64,000 nucleotides of DNA from Flavobacterium saccharophilum. Lineage in GTDB: Bacteria > Bacteroidota > Bacteroidia > Flavobacteriales > Flavobacteriaceae. Positions 51,099 to 60,532 of this stretch are shown here, in pieces. How positions within the stretch are numbered: position 1 is the first letter of the stretch; the number at the start of each line of letters is the position of its first letter. The DNA is taken from contig NZ_FRBY01000001.1 of NCBI RefSeq assembly GCF_900142735.1, positions 62,001 through 126,000 on the forward strand, read 5' to 3'. The notes beneath the pieces are model-generated. The model saw only the letters and a program-made list of their open reading frames with translations, was not told where the DNA came from and did no database searches. The position numbers and the translations under genes were made by a program.

Positions 51099-52559
51099 AT
51101 GCTAAAGCAATTTTTAAATTTAAAATTATCACAAAAATTATCTCCACAGCAAATTCAGCTGATGAAGTTAATTCAATTGCCTACGCAAGCTTTTGAGCAA
51201 CGTTTATTAGAAGAAATGAACGAAAATCCGGCTTTGGAAGCTGGTAAAGAAGACGAATACGAAGCTGATGAATTCGCTAATGAAGACTACGACGATTATG
51301 ATGATGCAGAATCAGACAGAATCGAAGCAGATGACATTAACATTGACGAATATTTAAGCGACGACGATACTCCAGATTACAAAACTCAGGTTAACAATTA
51401 TAGTGAAGACGAAGAACGCGAAACGCCTTTTGCATCGCCAATTAGTTTTCATCAGGATTTAATCAATCAGCTGAATACTTTTATTCTGAACGATGAAGAG
51501 CGCGAAATAGCTGAATTCCTTGTTGGAAGTATTGATGACATGGGTTACATCCGCAGAAGCGTTGCCGATATGGTGGATGACATGGCCTTTACTCAGGGAA
51601 TTTATACTGATGAAGCTATGGTCGAAAAAATGCTTCATGTTATTCACGAACTGGAACCTTCGGGAGTTGGTGCGCGTGATTTACAGGAATGTTTATTGTT
51701 GCAGTTAAAACACAAAACGCCAACCGAATATGTTGATTTAGCGATTGATATTATCGAGAATCAGTTTGATGCTTTTACGAAAAAACATTACGATAAATTA
51801 TTGCAGAAATATGCGGTTTCAAACGAACAGCTTAAAAAAGCAATTCACGAAATCGAAAGATTAAACCCAAAACCGGGTGGATCTTATACCGGAAATAATA
51901 AAGTTACCGAAAATGTAGTTCCCGATTTCGCGATCAGAATTGTGGATGGCGAACTGGAATTGACTTTAAACGGAAGAAATGCTCCGTCGCTCCACGTCTC
52001 TAAAGACTATCAGGAAATGATGCAGACCTATAAAGATTCTCGTGATAAATCTTCGGCACAAAAAGATGCGGTTCAGTTTATCAAACAAAAACTGGATTCG
52101 GCTAAATGGTTTATCGATGCGATCAGACAACGTCAGGAAACGCTTTTTGTAACCATGAATGCAATTATGCATTATCAGGAAGAATACTTTTTAGACGGCG
52201 ACGAAACCAAACTAAAACCAATGATCTTAAAAGACATTGCTGATATGGTTGGTCTGGATATTTCGACGATTTCTCGTGTTGCTAACAGCAAATATGTAGA
52301 AACGCCATACGGAACAAAACTGATTAAAGAATTTTTCTCTGAAGCGATGAAAAATGATCAGGGAGAAGATGTTTCGACTTTAGAAATCAAAAAGATACTT
52401 AAAAATACGATTGAAGAAGAAGACAAGAAGAAACCTCTACCAGACGATCAATTGGCCGAAATCTTAAAAGAAAAAGGTTACCCGATTGCGAGAAGAACGA
52501 TTGCAAAATACCGTGAACAGCTTGATATTCCGGTTGCGAGAATGAGGAAGAAGATTTAG
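51099..52559 (+). CDS. rpoN: RNA polymerase sigma-54 factor
   Basis: A protein of 486 residues. Region I is Gln/Leu-rich (QKLSPQQIQLMKLIQLPTQA, residues 12-31) and contacts enhancer-binding ATPases. Region II is a very acidic linker (about 45-110; DEYEADEFANEDYDDYDDAE). Region III binds core polymerase and the promoter, with a HTH (LKDIADMVGLDISTISRVAN), and the C-terminal RpoN box reads ARRTIAKYRE. Sigma-54 needs an AAA+ activator; none is encoded in the window. Confidence 0.97.
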   Translation: MLKQFLNLKLSQKLSPQQIQLMKLIQLPTQAFEQRLLEEMNENPALEAGKEDEYEADEFANEDYDDYDDAESDRIEADDINIDEYLSDDDTPDYKTQVNNYSEDEERETPFASPISFHQDLINQLNTFILNDEEREIAEFLVGSIDDMGYIRRSVADMVDDMAFTQGIYTDEAMVEKMLHVIHELEPSGVGARDLQECLLLQLKHKTPTEYVDLAIDIIENQFDAFTKKHYDKLLQKYAVSNEQLKKAIHEIERLNPKPGGSYTGNNKVTENVVPDFAIRIVDGELELTLNGRNAPSLHVSKDYQEMMQTYKDSRDKSSAQKDAVQFIKQKLDSAKWFIDAIRQRQETLFVTMNAIMHYQEEYFLDGDETKLKPMILKDIADMVGLDISTISRVANSKYVETPYGTKLIKEFFSEAMKNDQGEDVSTLEIKKILKNTIEEEDKKKPLPDDQLAEILKEKGYPIARRTIAKYREQLDIPVARMRKKI

Positions 52560-52599
52560 GTTTTGGAAAATTTAATATAATTCAATCACAATCTATATT

Positions 52600-52702
52600 A
52601 AACTGGACTGAAGTTCAGCCCTACAATATAATTCGAGCCGAAGGCTCTTCTATAGTTCCGGAGGAACATTTTATATTGTAGAGCTGGACTTCAGTCCAGT
52701 TT
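52600..52702. repeat. Cruciform-type repeat 'actggactgaagt'
   Basis: The outer arms 52600-52631 and 52671-52702 pair with few mismatches. Two small hairpins sit inside: GAGCCGAAGGCTC (52635-52647) and GTTCCGGAGGAAC (52655-52667). A half copy is at 32696-32744. Confidence 0.85.
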
Positions 52703-52712
52703 AGACAAAGCA

Positions 52713-52745
52713 AAAAACCCGACAGATTTTGAATCTGTCGGGTTT
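52713..52745. terminator. Bidirectional terminator
   Basis: AAAACCCGACAGATT / AATCTGTCGGGTTTT stem between the convergent rpoN and 52770-53216 genes. Confidence 0.9.
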
Positions 52746-52769
52746 TATTTTATAAATGAATTTGTATAA

Positions 52770-53216
52770 TTATTTATATTGATCCGGTAATATTTTCACA
52801 TCAAACAAAGAAACATTCTTTTTGTCTTTGTAGCTGTAAATCAAAGTATAATCATTGTCTCTAAAAACCTGAAGTCCCGGATTTGCCTTAGCAGTGCTTA
52901 TCAAACTTTTTTCGATTTCAGTCTTTATTACCTCAATCTCTGCGGTTTCTTTTTCTACATTTAGTAATGTTAAATTGTATTGAACTGCTTTTTCTTCAGG
53001 CAAATTAGGTAAGCTTACACTATCTAATCGAATGCCTTCCTGAATTTTAAGCGGGCAATTTTTATTGTATTTTGAAACTAGTTCCTTTACTTCAGTTTTT
53101 GTTTCAACGGCTGTTTCAGAAAGAAAAAATTGAAAATAAACCGCTAAAGCCACTGCAACTCCAATTACACCAAATAATAAGATATTTTGTTTTCTTTTAG
53201 TTTTTTTGTCTTGCAT
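52770..53216 (-). CDS. Membrane-anchored protein of unknown function
   Basis: A protein of 148 residues with a basic start, one hydrophobic helix (about 11-31; ILLFGVIGVAVALAVYFQFF) and an extracytoplasmic domain of mixed alpha/beta character (KYNKNCPLKIQEGIRLDSVS, ending KILPDQYK). It resembles general envelope proteins; I do not recognise a family. It lies 29 bp downstream of tdk and may be co-transcribed with it. Confidence 0.65.
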   Translation of the reverse strand: MQDKKTKRKQNILLFGVIGVAVALAVYFQFFLSETAVETKTEVKELVSKYNKNCPLKIQEGIRLDSVSLPNLPEEKAVQYNLTLLNVEKETAEIEVIKTEIEKSLISTAKANPGLQVFRDNDYTLIYSYKDKKNVSLFDVKILPDQYK

Positions 53217-53245
53217 TATATTAAGGCTTAAATGGAATTAAAAAT

Positions 53246-53836
53246 CTACTTTTCCTGACTCTTTTTCATTGCATTATAATAGGCAGCACGGCTTAACGGT
53301 TCGTATTCTTCCGTTTCACCCAGCATTACCAATTTATCATTATCCGTTTTACGGAAACTGTAATTGGCAAGATTTCCGGTTCTGGTACAAACAGCGTGAA
53401 CTTTAGTTACATATTCGGCTGTAGCCATAAGTGCGGGCATGGGTCCGAAGGGATTTCCTTTAAAATCCATATCAAGTCCTGCTACTATCACACGAATCCC
53501 CTGATTGGCAAGATCATTACAAACGGTAACGATTTCATCATCAAAGAACTGTGCTTCGTCAATTCCGATAACATCGCATCCTTGTGCTAAAATAGCAATA
53601 TTGGCTGCAGCCGGAACGGGAGTGGAACGAATTTCGTTGGAATCATGAGATACCACCATTTCGTCATGATAGCGGGTATCAATAGCAGGTTTGAAGATTT
53701 CGACTCTTTGTTTGGCAAATTGGGCGCGTTTTAATCTGCGGATTAACTCCTCGGTTTTACCCGAAAACATTGATCCACAAATAACTTCAATCCAACCAAA
53801 TTGTTCTTTGTGATTTACTGTATTTTCGAGAAACAT
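53246..53836 (-). CDS. tdk: Thymidine kinase (type II)
   Basis: A protein of 196 residues. P-loop GSMFSGKT (21-28). DEAQFFDDE (Walker B), the lasso loop [19 protein letters not shown] and [16 protein letters not shown]. It phosphorylates thymidine for salvage. In the E. coli enzyme a zinc site is made by two Cys pairs; here only the first Cys is present (CTRT instead of CxxC) and the C-terminal pair is replaced by SRAAYY, so the zinc site is missing. Confidence 0.93.
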   Translation of the reverse strand: MFLENTVNHKEQFGWIEVICGSMFSGKTEELIRRLKRAQFAKQRVEIFKPAIDTRYHDEMVVSHDSNEIRSTPVPAAANIAILAQGCDVIGIDEAQFFDDEIVTVCNDLANQGIRVIVAGLDMDFKGNPFGPMPALMATAEYVTKVHAVCTRTGNLANYSFRKTDNDKLVMLGETEEYEPLSRAAYYNAMKKSQEK

Positions 53837-54073
53837 TTTGTATTTTTCTACCTTTAAAAATGAATAGTTTTTATTACTTTGTACTGGTAATAAATCGACG
53901 TGAAAAATTGCTGTTTTTACACTTTTTCAAAAGTAGAAAATTTTTATCAAATCGGAGATTCGCAATCGCTTATTAACAGAAATAAAAAAAAATCTTGTTG
54001 ATTTCTTTCCGTAATAAAGACATTCAATTACAAAACATATAAATTACCCCTATTCACTATAATTTCTACAGCT

Positions 54074-55153
54074 ATGAAAAAAAAATTGGAAGCCGATTTA
54101 ATCAGCATTGCACATCGAATTTTAAAACTTAAAAACAAATCCGATATCAATCAATTGTATCTTGAAACGCAGAAATTATATGAAAAACTGGCGGTTTTAA
54201 AATTTATAGACGAAAACTTCGAAGGTGCAAAACCAACCATCAGCCATGGTGAAATCACTTCTCAAATTGAAAGTATTTTTGAAAAAGAAGAAGTAACTCC
54301 GGCGGAAATTAAAGAAGAAGCTCCAATTGTTGCTGAAGAAACTGTAGTTGAAGAAACTCCTGAACCGGTAATTGCTGAAGAAATAGTTACTGAAATTCTG
54401 GAAGAAATAACTCCGGAACCAACTGAAGAAGTTATCGAAGAACCGATTGCTGAAACAATTGAAGAGCAGAAAGCTGTTATTGAAACAGAAGAAGTGGAAA
54501 CAGTTGAAGAAACTAAAACTATCGAAAGTTTTAAAGATCCAATTATTGAACAAATCAACGAAGCTGTTCTTGAAGCTAAAAAGACAATCGAAGCAAATAA
54601 AGATCTTTCGTTTAAAACAAGCAGCGATTCAAACCCAATTCCGGATTTTAAACCCGCTTTTGAATTAGATAACTCAGCAGAAAAAATCGAAGAAAAAGAA
54701 GATCCAACAATTCAAACTACTTCAAAATCAAACCCACTTCCTCTTGCATTTGAAGATTTCGGAATCAATTATGCAGATGCGCAGTTTGTAAAAGTAGACA
54801 GTTTTGAAGCTGTTCCTTCATCTTCTTTTCCATCACTTAATGAAATTCAGGAGACAAAAATTGAAACAGAGGTTCTGGAAACTCCGGCTGAACCAAAAGC
54901 GGCAACATTAAACGAAAAACTGGCAAAAGGTTTTCATATTGATCTGAATGACCGAATTGCTTTCACTAAAAACCTTTTCGGAAACAGTGCTGAAGATTAC
55001 AGCCGCGTTTTAAATCAATTATTGACTTTTGATACCTACGGAGAAGCGCAGGAATTTATCGAAAATATGGTAAAACCAGATTATAACAATTGGGAAGGAA
55101 AAGACGATTACGCTGAGCGTTTCTTAGGAATTGTAGAGAAGAAATTCTCATAA
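54074..55153 (+). CDS. Glu-rich linker protein of unknown function
   Basis: A protein of 359 residues. The N-terminus (1-70) is helical and folded-looking (LISIAHRILKLKNKSDINQL). A long acidic, Glu/Thr/Pro-rich low-complexity region follows (about 75-280; EEAPIVAEETVVEETPEPVI). The last 75 residues are ordered: LAKGFHIDLNDRIAFTKNLF, LNQLLTFDTYGEAQEFIENM and DYAERFLGIVEKKFS. It has no signal peptide or membrane helix. Two folded ends joined by a flexible acidic spacer suggest an adaptor or scaffold. The gene is divergent from tdk and 112 bp before rsmI. Confidence 0.75.
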   Translation: MKKKLEADLISIAHRILKLKNKSDINQLYLETQKLYEKLAVLKFIDENFEGAKPTISHGEITSQIESIFEKEEVTPAEIKEEAPIVAEETVVEETPEPVIAEEIVTEILEEITPEPTEEVIEEPIAETIEEQKAVIETEEVETVEETKTIESFKDPIIEQINEAVLEAKKTIEANKDLSFKTSSDSNPIPDFKPAFELDNSAEKIEEKEDPTIQTTSKSNPLPLAFEDFGINYADAQFVKVDSFEAVPSSSFPSLNEIQETKIETEVLETPAEPKAATLNEKLAKGFHIDLNDRIAFTKNLFGNSAEDYSRVLNQLLTFDTYGEAQEFIENMVKPDYNNWEGKDDYAERFLGIVEKKFS

Positions 55154-55162
55154 AAATAAAAC

Positions 55163-55255
55163 ACAAATTACACCAATTGACACTAATTTTTACTCCGTGT
55201 AATTTTTGCAACGATTGGAATATGTGTTAATTCGTGCAATTCGTGTTAAAAATTA
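55163..55255. repeat. 'acacaaattacacc...ttcgtgcaattcgtgtt' inverted repeat
   Basis: The left words (ACAAATTACACCAATTGACA) are roughly complementary to the right words (TGTTAATTCGTGCAATTCGT). It lies between the Glu-rich gene and rsmI. Confidence 0.6.
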
Positions 55256-55265
55256 AATTTAAAAT

Positions 55266-55991
55266 ATGTCTAAATTATATATCGTTCCAACGCCAATTGG
55301 CAATCTTGAAGACATGACTTTTCGTGCCATTCGGATTCTTAAAGAAGTCGATTTGATTTTGGCCGAAGACACCAGAACGAGTGGGAAACTGTTGAAGCAT
55401 TTTGAAATTGGCACGCACATGCACAGCCATCACATGCACAACGAGCACAAAACCACCGAAAATTTAATTGCACGTTTGAAAGCCGGCGAAACTATCGCCT
55501 TAATTTCAGATGCGGGAACTCCGGCAATTTCTGATCCCGGATTTTTATTGACGCGCGCGTGTGTCGAAAATAAAATTGAAGTGGAATGTTTACCAGGTGC
55601 AACGGCTTTTGTTCCGGCTTTGGTGAACAGCGGACTACCAAATGATAAATTTGTTTTTGAAGGTTTCCTGCCTGACAAAAAAGGACGTCAAACGCGATTT
55701 TTGGCTTTAGCCGAAGAAACAAGAACGATGATTTTATACGTTTCTCCACACAAACTCGTTAAGACTTTAGCGGAGTTTATTCAGTATTTTGGAGAAGACA
55801 GACAAGTTTGTGTTTCGAGAGAATTATCAAAAATGCACGAAGAAAATGTCCGCGGAACCGCAAAAGAAGTTTTAACTCATTTTGAAAAAACGGCACCACG
55901 CGGTGAAATCGTCGTTGTCGTTGCCGGAAAAACAGTAATTAAAGAACCTAAGAAAAGTAAATTTTCTAAGGATGATGATGACGAAGAATAA
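55266..55991 (+). CDS. rsmI: 16S rRNA (cytidine-1402-2'-O)-methyltransferase
   Basis: A protein of 241 residues with the tetrapyrrole-methylase fold. Motifs: YIVPTPIGNLEDMTFRAIRI, LILAEDTRTSGKLL, ALISDAGTPAISDPG and LPGATAFVPALVNSGLPND. It 2'-O-methylates C1402 of 16S rRNA with SAM. It is shorter than E. coli RsmI because the C-terminal extension is missing, as usual in Bacteroidota. The tail is basic and acidic (PKKSKFSKDDDDEE). Confidence 0.95.
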   Translation: MSKLYIVPTPIGNLEDMTFRAIRILKEVDLILAEDTRTSGKLLKHFEIGTHMHSHHMHNEHKTTENLIARLKAGETIALISDAGTPAISDPGFLLTRACVENKIEVECLPGATAFVPALVNSGLPNDKFVFEGFLPDKKGRQTRFLALAEETRTMILYVSPHKLVKTLAEFIQYFGEDRQVCVSRELSKMHEENVRGTAKEVLTHFEKTAPRGEIVVVVAGKTVIKEPKKSKFSKDDDDEE

Positions 55992-55992
55992 T

Positions 55993-56098
55993 TTCGCCAC
56001 GAATTCACAAAATCAATAAATTAAAAAAATGTTCGCCACGAATTACACAAATTATCACGAATTTAATTAGTGGAAATTTGTGCAATTCGTGGCAAAAA
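55993..56098. repeat. 'cgccacgaattacacaaatt' repeat pair before the HopJ-family gene
   Basis: Two left words CGCCACGAATT (near 55995 and 56034) and a right complement GTGCAATTCGTGGC (about 56079-56092) form a large hairpin. Related copies are at 27050-27105 and 29328-29385. Confidence 0.7.
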
Positions 56099-56113
56099 AA
56101 TAACACCAACATC

Positions 56114-56458
56114 ATGAGCATTCAAGCCTTTTTAGAAAAAGTAAAACAAACCCCAAACGAAATAACATTCCCGGAAACTATTGCAGTAATTGAGGAAAAC
56201 TACAATTTTACGCCAACTGCTTTTCAAAACGGAACACAGCACAATGCTGCCGGAGAAAATTCAGGTTCTTGTAAATTATTCTCTTTTGCCAAATTGCAAA
56301 ACTTAAGCAAAGAAGAGACTTTAGCCTGTTTTGGTGCTTTTTATTTTGAAGAAGTTTTAGGAGATCCAAACGGAACAAACCATCAAAACATTAGAAATTT
56401 CATCAACTTAGGTTGGGACGGGATTAAGTTTGAGGGAAATGCGTTGGAAGCAAAATAA
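56114..56458 (+). CDS. HopJ-type family protein (not a type III effector here)
   Basis: A protein of 114 residues from the ATG at 56114 (MSIQAFLEKVKQTPNEITF). The frame extends 12 codons upstream into a repeat, so I reject that start. It matches the HopJ family: VIEENYNFTPTAFQNG, NAAGENSGSCKLFSFAKL and NHQNIRNFINLGWDGIKFEG. The name comes from a Pseudomonas effector, but the family is widespread in environmental bacteria. No type III secretion genes or signal peptide are seen. Function unknown; probably cytoplasmic. Confidence 0.88.
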   Translation: MSIQAFLEKVKQTPNEITFPETIAVIEENYNFTPTAFQNGTQHNAAGENSGSCKLFSFAKLQNLSKEETLACFGAFYFEEVLGDPNGTNHQNIRNFINLGWDGIKFEGNALEAK

Positions 56459-56525
56459 TTTTAGATTTTAGAGTGTAGATTTTAGATTTTTTGAAGTCTG
56501 CCTTTTGAAATTTGAACTCAAAAAA

Positions 56526-56554
56526 CTTTGTCAAAGTTTTAAACTTTGACAAAG
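56526..56554. repeat. Palindrome copy CTTTGTCAAAGTTT-T-AAACTTTGACAAAG
   Basis: Identical to the 29-nt palindrome at 25210-25238. It is flanked by TTTTAGATTTTAGA words (56461-56493) and their complement (56600-56635), another nested arrangement between the HopJ-family gene and recJ. Confidence 0.8.
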
Positions 56555-56641
56555 TTAAAAACCGAATATTACTTCTTACAGATTAAACGATTTTTGATTT
56601 CTCCAATCTAAAATCCAAAATCTAAAATCTACAATAAAAAA

Positions 56642-58342
56642 ATGCGTTGGACATTAAAACCAAAACCTTCTGAAGATAAAATCAAACATTTGGCGCAGGC
56701 GTTAAATGTAGAAGATTTTGTAGCAACACTTTTGATTCAGCGTGGTATTGAAACTTTTGAAGATGCCAAAAATTTCTTTCGTCCTTCATTAACACATCTT
56801 CATGATCCATACTTGATGAAAGATATGGATAAAGCGGTTGCCCGAATCGAATCGGCTATTGAAAATCAGGAAAATATTTTGGTTTTTGGTGATTATGATG
56901 TTGACGGAACTACTGCTGTTTCTTTGGTTTCATCTTATCTAAAATCACATTATCCCAATATTGCCACTTACATTCCGGATCGTTATGACGAAGGTTACGG
57001 AATTTCTTTTAAAGGAATTGACTTTGCCGACGATAACGGTTTCTCTTTAATTATTGCACTCGATTGTGGTATAAAATCCATTGAACATATCGCCTACGCG
57101 AAAGAAAAAAACATTGACTTTATTATTTGCGATCACCACAGACCTGGAAATATTCTTCCGGATGCGGTTGCCATTCTGGATCCGAAACGAGAAGACTGCT
57201 CCTACCCTTATGATGAATTGTGCGGTTGCGGTGTCGGATTTAAATTGATTCAGGCTTTAGGTCAAAATCGAAATGAAACTATCGAAGATCTGGTTCCCTA
57301 TCTGGATTTAGTTGCTACGGCCATTGCGGCAGATATTGTTCCGATCACGGGCGAAAACCGTGTTTTGGCTTACTTTGGATTGCAGGTAATTAACAGCGAT
57401 CCGAGACCGGGAATTAAAGCTTTGGTGCATCAGGTAAAAAAGAAAGTTCTGGATATTACAGATGTTGTTTTTATTATTTCGCCAAGAATTAATGCGGCGG
57501 GAAGAATCAAACACGGTAATCATGCGGTGGAACTGTTAACGGAATTTGATTTTGAGCAGGCACAACAATTTGCTTCAGAAATCGAACAATACAACGCTGA
57601 CCGAAAAGATTTAGACAAGAAAATCACCAAAGAAGCTTTTCAGCAAATTATAGAAAATCAGGAAGAAGAACGTTTTTCAACTGTTGTTTTTCAGGAAGAC
57701 TGGCACAAAGGTGTAATCGGAATTGTCGCTTCAAGATTGATCGAAACATATTATCGTCCTACTTTGGTTTTCACTAAAAGCGGTGATAAATACGCAGCTT
57801 CGGCAAGATCAGTGAAAGGATTTGATGTTTACAATGCTTTGGATGCCTGTGCGCAACATTTGGAACAATTTGGAGGTCACATGTACGCGGCCGGAATGAC
57901 ATTGAAAGCAGAAAACTACAAGACTTTTAAAGAAGCTTTTGAAAAACAGGTAGAGGAAACTATTTTACCTGAAATGCGAACTCCGGAAATCGAAATTGAC
58001 GCCGAAATTAATTTTTCAGACATTACCCCAAAACTCATCCGAATTTTAAAACAATTCGAACCTTTTGGCCCATTGAATATGACGCCGGTTTTTATGACTA
58101 CGGAGGTAAAAGATACTGGTTATGCTAAAACGCTGGGTTCAGAAGACGAACATTTGAGATTGTTTGCTAAACAAAATAACTCAGAAGGAATTGCCGCCAT
58201 TGGCTTCGGACTTGGAAAAAAATTAGACATTACAAAAAATCAAAATACTTTTCAGCTGGCTTATACTATCGCTGAAAACGAGTGGAACGGAAATGTTTCT
58301 ACTCAACTTATGCTAAAAGATATTCGGACAAATGGAAAATAA
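56642..58342 (+). CDS. recJ: Single-strand-DNA-specific exonuclease RecJ
   Basis: A protein of 566 residues, the standard length. DHH-family motifs: VFGDYDVDGTTAVSLVSSYL (81-100), FIICDHHRPGNILPDAVAIL (the DHH), ALDCGIKS, and the DHHA1 domain GVIGIVASRLIETYYRPTLV, and ACAQHLEQFGGHMYAAGMTL. It degrades 5' overhangs in recombination and mismatch repair. It overlaps the MFS gene downstream by 11 nt. Confidence 0.96.
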   Translation: MRWTLKPKPSEDKIKHLAQALNVEDFVATLLIQRGIETFEDAKNFFRPSLTHLHDPYLMKDMDKAVARIESAIENQENILVFGDYDVDGTTAVSLVSSYLKSHYPNIATYIPDRYDEGYGISFKGIDFADDNGFSLIIALDCGIKSIEHIAYAKEKNIDFIICDHHRPGNILPDAVAILDPKREDCSYPYDELCGCGVGFKLIQALGQNRNETIEDLVPYLDLVATAIAADIVPITGENRVLAYFGLQVINSDPRPGIKALVHQVKKKVLDITDVVFIISPRINAAGRIKHGNHAVELLTEFDFEQAQQFASEIEQYNADRKDLDKKITKEAFQQIIENQEEERFSTVVFQEDWHKGVIGIVASRLIETYYRPTLVFTKSGDKYAASARSVKGFDVYNALDACAQHLEQFGGHMYAAGMTLKAENYKTFKEAFEKQVEETILPEMRTPEIEIDAEINFSDITPKLIRILKQFEPFGPLNMTPVFMTTEVKDTGYAKTLGSEDEHLRLFAKQNNSEGIAAIGFGLGKKLDITKNQNTFQLAYTIAENEWNGNVSTQLMLKDIRTNGK

Positions 58343-59612
58343 AGAAAAGAAAAACGACCCTTATCAGGCTCTGCGTTTTAGAGAATTTAATATGTTTTTA
58401 TTATTGCGTTTTGCCATGGTATTTGCCTGGTCCATGCAGTTTATTGTGATTGAATGGGAAGTTTATAGCTTAACTAAAAATCCGCTTTCATTAGGAATTA
58501 TTGGTTTGATGGAAGTAATACCAGCCGTTTCGATGGCCTTATTTGCCGGACATATTGTCGACCAAAGAGAGAAAAAAGGAATGTTGGTATGGTGTATTTT
58601 AGGTTTTTCAATAATTAGTTTTGGTTTGTTTTTATTAACCTGGCCTAAAGTTGTCGGCGATGCTTCGCCCACTATAATCTTATATTCAATTTACTTTCTA
58701 GTATTTCTTGGCGGATTGGTTCGTGCTTTTCTTGGCCCAACGATATTTTCGCTTCTATCTTTAATTGTGCCGAAAAAGGCTTATCCAAATGCTGCAACCT
58801 GGAGTAGTTCGGTTTGGCAAATTGGTGCGGTATTAGGACCTGCGGTTGCAGGATTTTCAATCAACTGGATTGGAGTTCACTGGTCGATGTGTCTTGTTGT
58901 TGGGTTTTCTATTTCTGCCTTAATTGCTTTAACTCAAATTGAGAAAAAACCAATTTTGAATCCGAAGATTGGTGAACCGGTTATGGAAAGTTTAAAAGAA
59001 GGAATCAAATTCGTTTTCAATAATAAAACTATTTTAGGAGTACTTTCTCTTGATATGGTTGCCGTTCTTTTTGGTGGCGCCGTGGCTTTATTACCTGTTT
59101 TTGCACAGGATATTTTAAAAGTTGGCCCGGAAGGTTTTGGTGTTTTAAGAGCTGCTCCGGCAATTGGTGCTTTTATTACGATGTTGATTTCTGCCTATGT
59201 TCCGTTATACAAAAAAGCCGGAATGAAACTTTTGATTGCGATTTTCATATTCGGACTTTGTATTATTGTTTTTGGAGTTTCAACCATTTTCTGGCTCTCT
59301 GTTGTGGCGCTGTTTTTAAGCGGAGTTGCAGACGGGATTTCAGTAGTAATACGTCAAACGATTTTACAGCTTAAAACTCCGGATCATATGCGTGGGCGTG
59401 TTGCTGCAGTAAACTCTATGTTTGTGGGTTCATCAAACGAATTAGGCGCTTTTGAAAGCGGTTTAACAGCCAAATTAATGGGAACAGTAACGTCAGTAGT
59501 TTTTGGTGGAAGTATGACCTTATTGACCGTTTTAGGCTTCGGAATAGCATCGCCTACTTTTAGAAATTTAGATCTTCAAAAAGACATGGAAGATCATCAA
59601 AATATGGAATAA
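58332..59612 (+). CDS. MFS transporter
   Basis: A protein of 426 residues with about twelve helices in the enterobactin-exporter-like (MFS_3) style: LRFREFNMFLLLRFAMVFAW at the start, the conserved loop 2-3 GHIVDQREKKGMLVW, and LQLKTPDHMRGRVAAVNSMF in the second half. It has a soluble middle loop (about 195-225). It overlaps recJ by 11 nt and touches the hydrolase gene by 1 nt, so the three are coupled. Substrate unknown; family members export siderophores or drugs. Confidence 0.88.
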   Translation: MENKEKKNDPYQALRFREFNMFLLLRFAMVFAWSMQFIVIEWEVYSLTKNPLSLGIIGLMEVIPAVSMALFAGHIVDQREKKGMLVWCILGFSIISFGLFLLTWPKVVGDASPTIILYSIYFLVFLGGLVRAFLGPTIFSLLSLIVPKKAYPNAATWSSSVWQIGAVLGPAVAGFSINWIGVHWSMCLVVGFSISALIALTQIEKKPILNPKIGEPVMESLKEGIKFVFNNKTILGVLSLDMVAVLFGGAVALLPVFAQDILKVGPEGFGVLRAAPAIGAFITMLISAYVPLYKKAGMKLLIAIFIFGLCIIVFGVSTIFWLSVVALFLSGVADGISVVIRQTILQLKTPDHMRGRVAAVNSMFVGSSNELGAFESGLTAKLMGTVTSVVFGGSMTLLTVLGFGIASPTFRNLDLQKDMEDHQNME

Positions 59613-60532
59613 TGAAAAAATTAGTATTGGCTTTCTTTTTTACTATTTCCCTTTTTGCAAGCGGACAAAGTCTTTACATCAAAAGTTATGGAAACAAAAA
59701 AGAGAAAGCCATAATTTTTATTCATGGCGGTCCAAGTGGCAACTCCACTTTATTTGAAAGCACAACGGCTCAAAAATTAGCTGACTTAGGATTTTATGTA
59801 ATTATCTACGACCGAAGAGGCGAAGGAAGATCTGCAGATCCTGAAGCTAAAATTACCTATGCAGAAGCCTTTGAAGATTTAAATACGATTTACACAAAAT
59901 ATAATCTCAAAACAGCCACACTGCTGGCGCACAGTTTTGGCGGTTTGGTTGCCACACTTTATACTGAGAAATATCCTCAAAACGTGAATAACCTCATCCT
60001 TGCCGGAGCCTTATTTTCGCAACAGGAAACCTATGATCATATTTTAAACTCGGTTACAAAAATTGCAACCGCCAAAAAAGATACAACTCAATTAGCTAAA
60101 ATAAATGCAATTGAAAAACTAAATAAAAATTCGGCTGAATATCGAAAAGCCTGTTTTGATGTGGCAAGCGAAAATAATTATTTCAAAATGCCAAATCCAA
60201 CGGAAGCTTCAAAAAAACTATACAATGATTATGAAGCGAGTGATTTCTTCAAAACGAATATTCGAAACAAAAATGCACCGTTGCTTTTCTACAAAAATGA
60301 AAAGCAAAATAACATTGACAGCAGACCATCTTTAAATAAGATAAAGAAAAACGGAATTCCTATTTATGCCATTTACGGAAAAGAAGACGGCATTTTTTCA
60401 TCGGCACAAATCAATTCTATAAAAGGTATAGCCGGGCAAAATCACTTTGATTTATTGGATAATTGTTCGCATTATTTATTTGTTGATCAACAAAATCAAT
60501 TTCTACGAAATATTATAAAATGGCTTAAATGA
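59612..60532 (+). CDS. Secreted alpha/beta hydrolase (proline iminopeptidase-like)
   Basis: A protein of 306 residues with a signal peptide (MKKLVLAFFFTISLFASGQ). Oxyanion motif FIHGGPSGNST, nucleophile elbow AHSFGGL (TLLAHSFGGLVATLY), catalytic Asp probably in IYGKEDGIFS and His in LDNCSHYLFVDQ. The HGGPG-like motif recalls proline iminopeptidases. It starts on the last base of the MFS stop codon. A shared function with the MFS protein is possible but unproven. Confidence 0.83.
   Translation: MKKLVLAFFFTISLFASGQSLYIKSYGNKKEKAIIFIHGGPSGNSTLFESTTAQKLADLGFYVIIYDRRGEGRSADPEAKITYAEAFEDLNTIYTKYNLKTATLLAHSFGGLVATLYTEKYPQNVNNLILAGALFSQQETYDHILNSVTKIATAKKDTTQLAKINAIEKLNKNSAEYRKACFDVASENNYFKMPNPTEASKKLYNDYEASDFFKTNIRNKNAPLLFYKNEKQNNIDSRPSLNKIKKNGIPIYAIYGKEDGIFSSAQINSIKGIAGQNHFDLLDNCSHYLFVDQQNQFLRNIIKWLK

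Noticed and set aside
54197..54558. Two minus-strand frames opposite the Glu-rich gene
   Set aside because: They are low-complexity shadows (Phe/Ser-rich) of the acidic linker codons and have no start context or family signs.
56114..56458. Type III secretion effector
   Set aside because: Only the family name (HopJ) suggests this. There is no secretion apparatus, and the family is common in non-pathogens.
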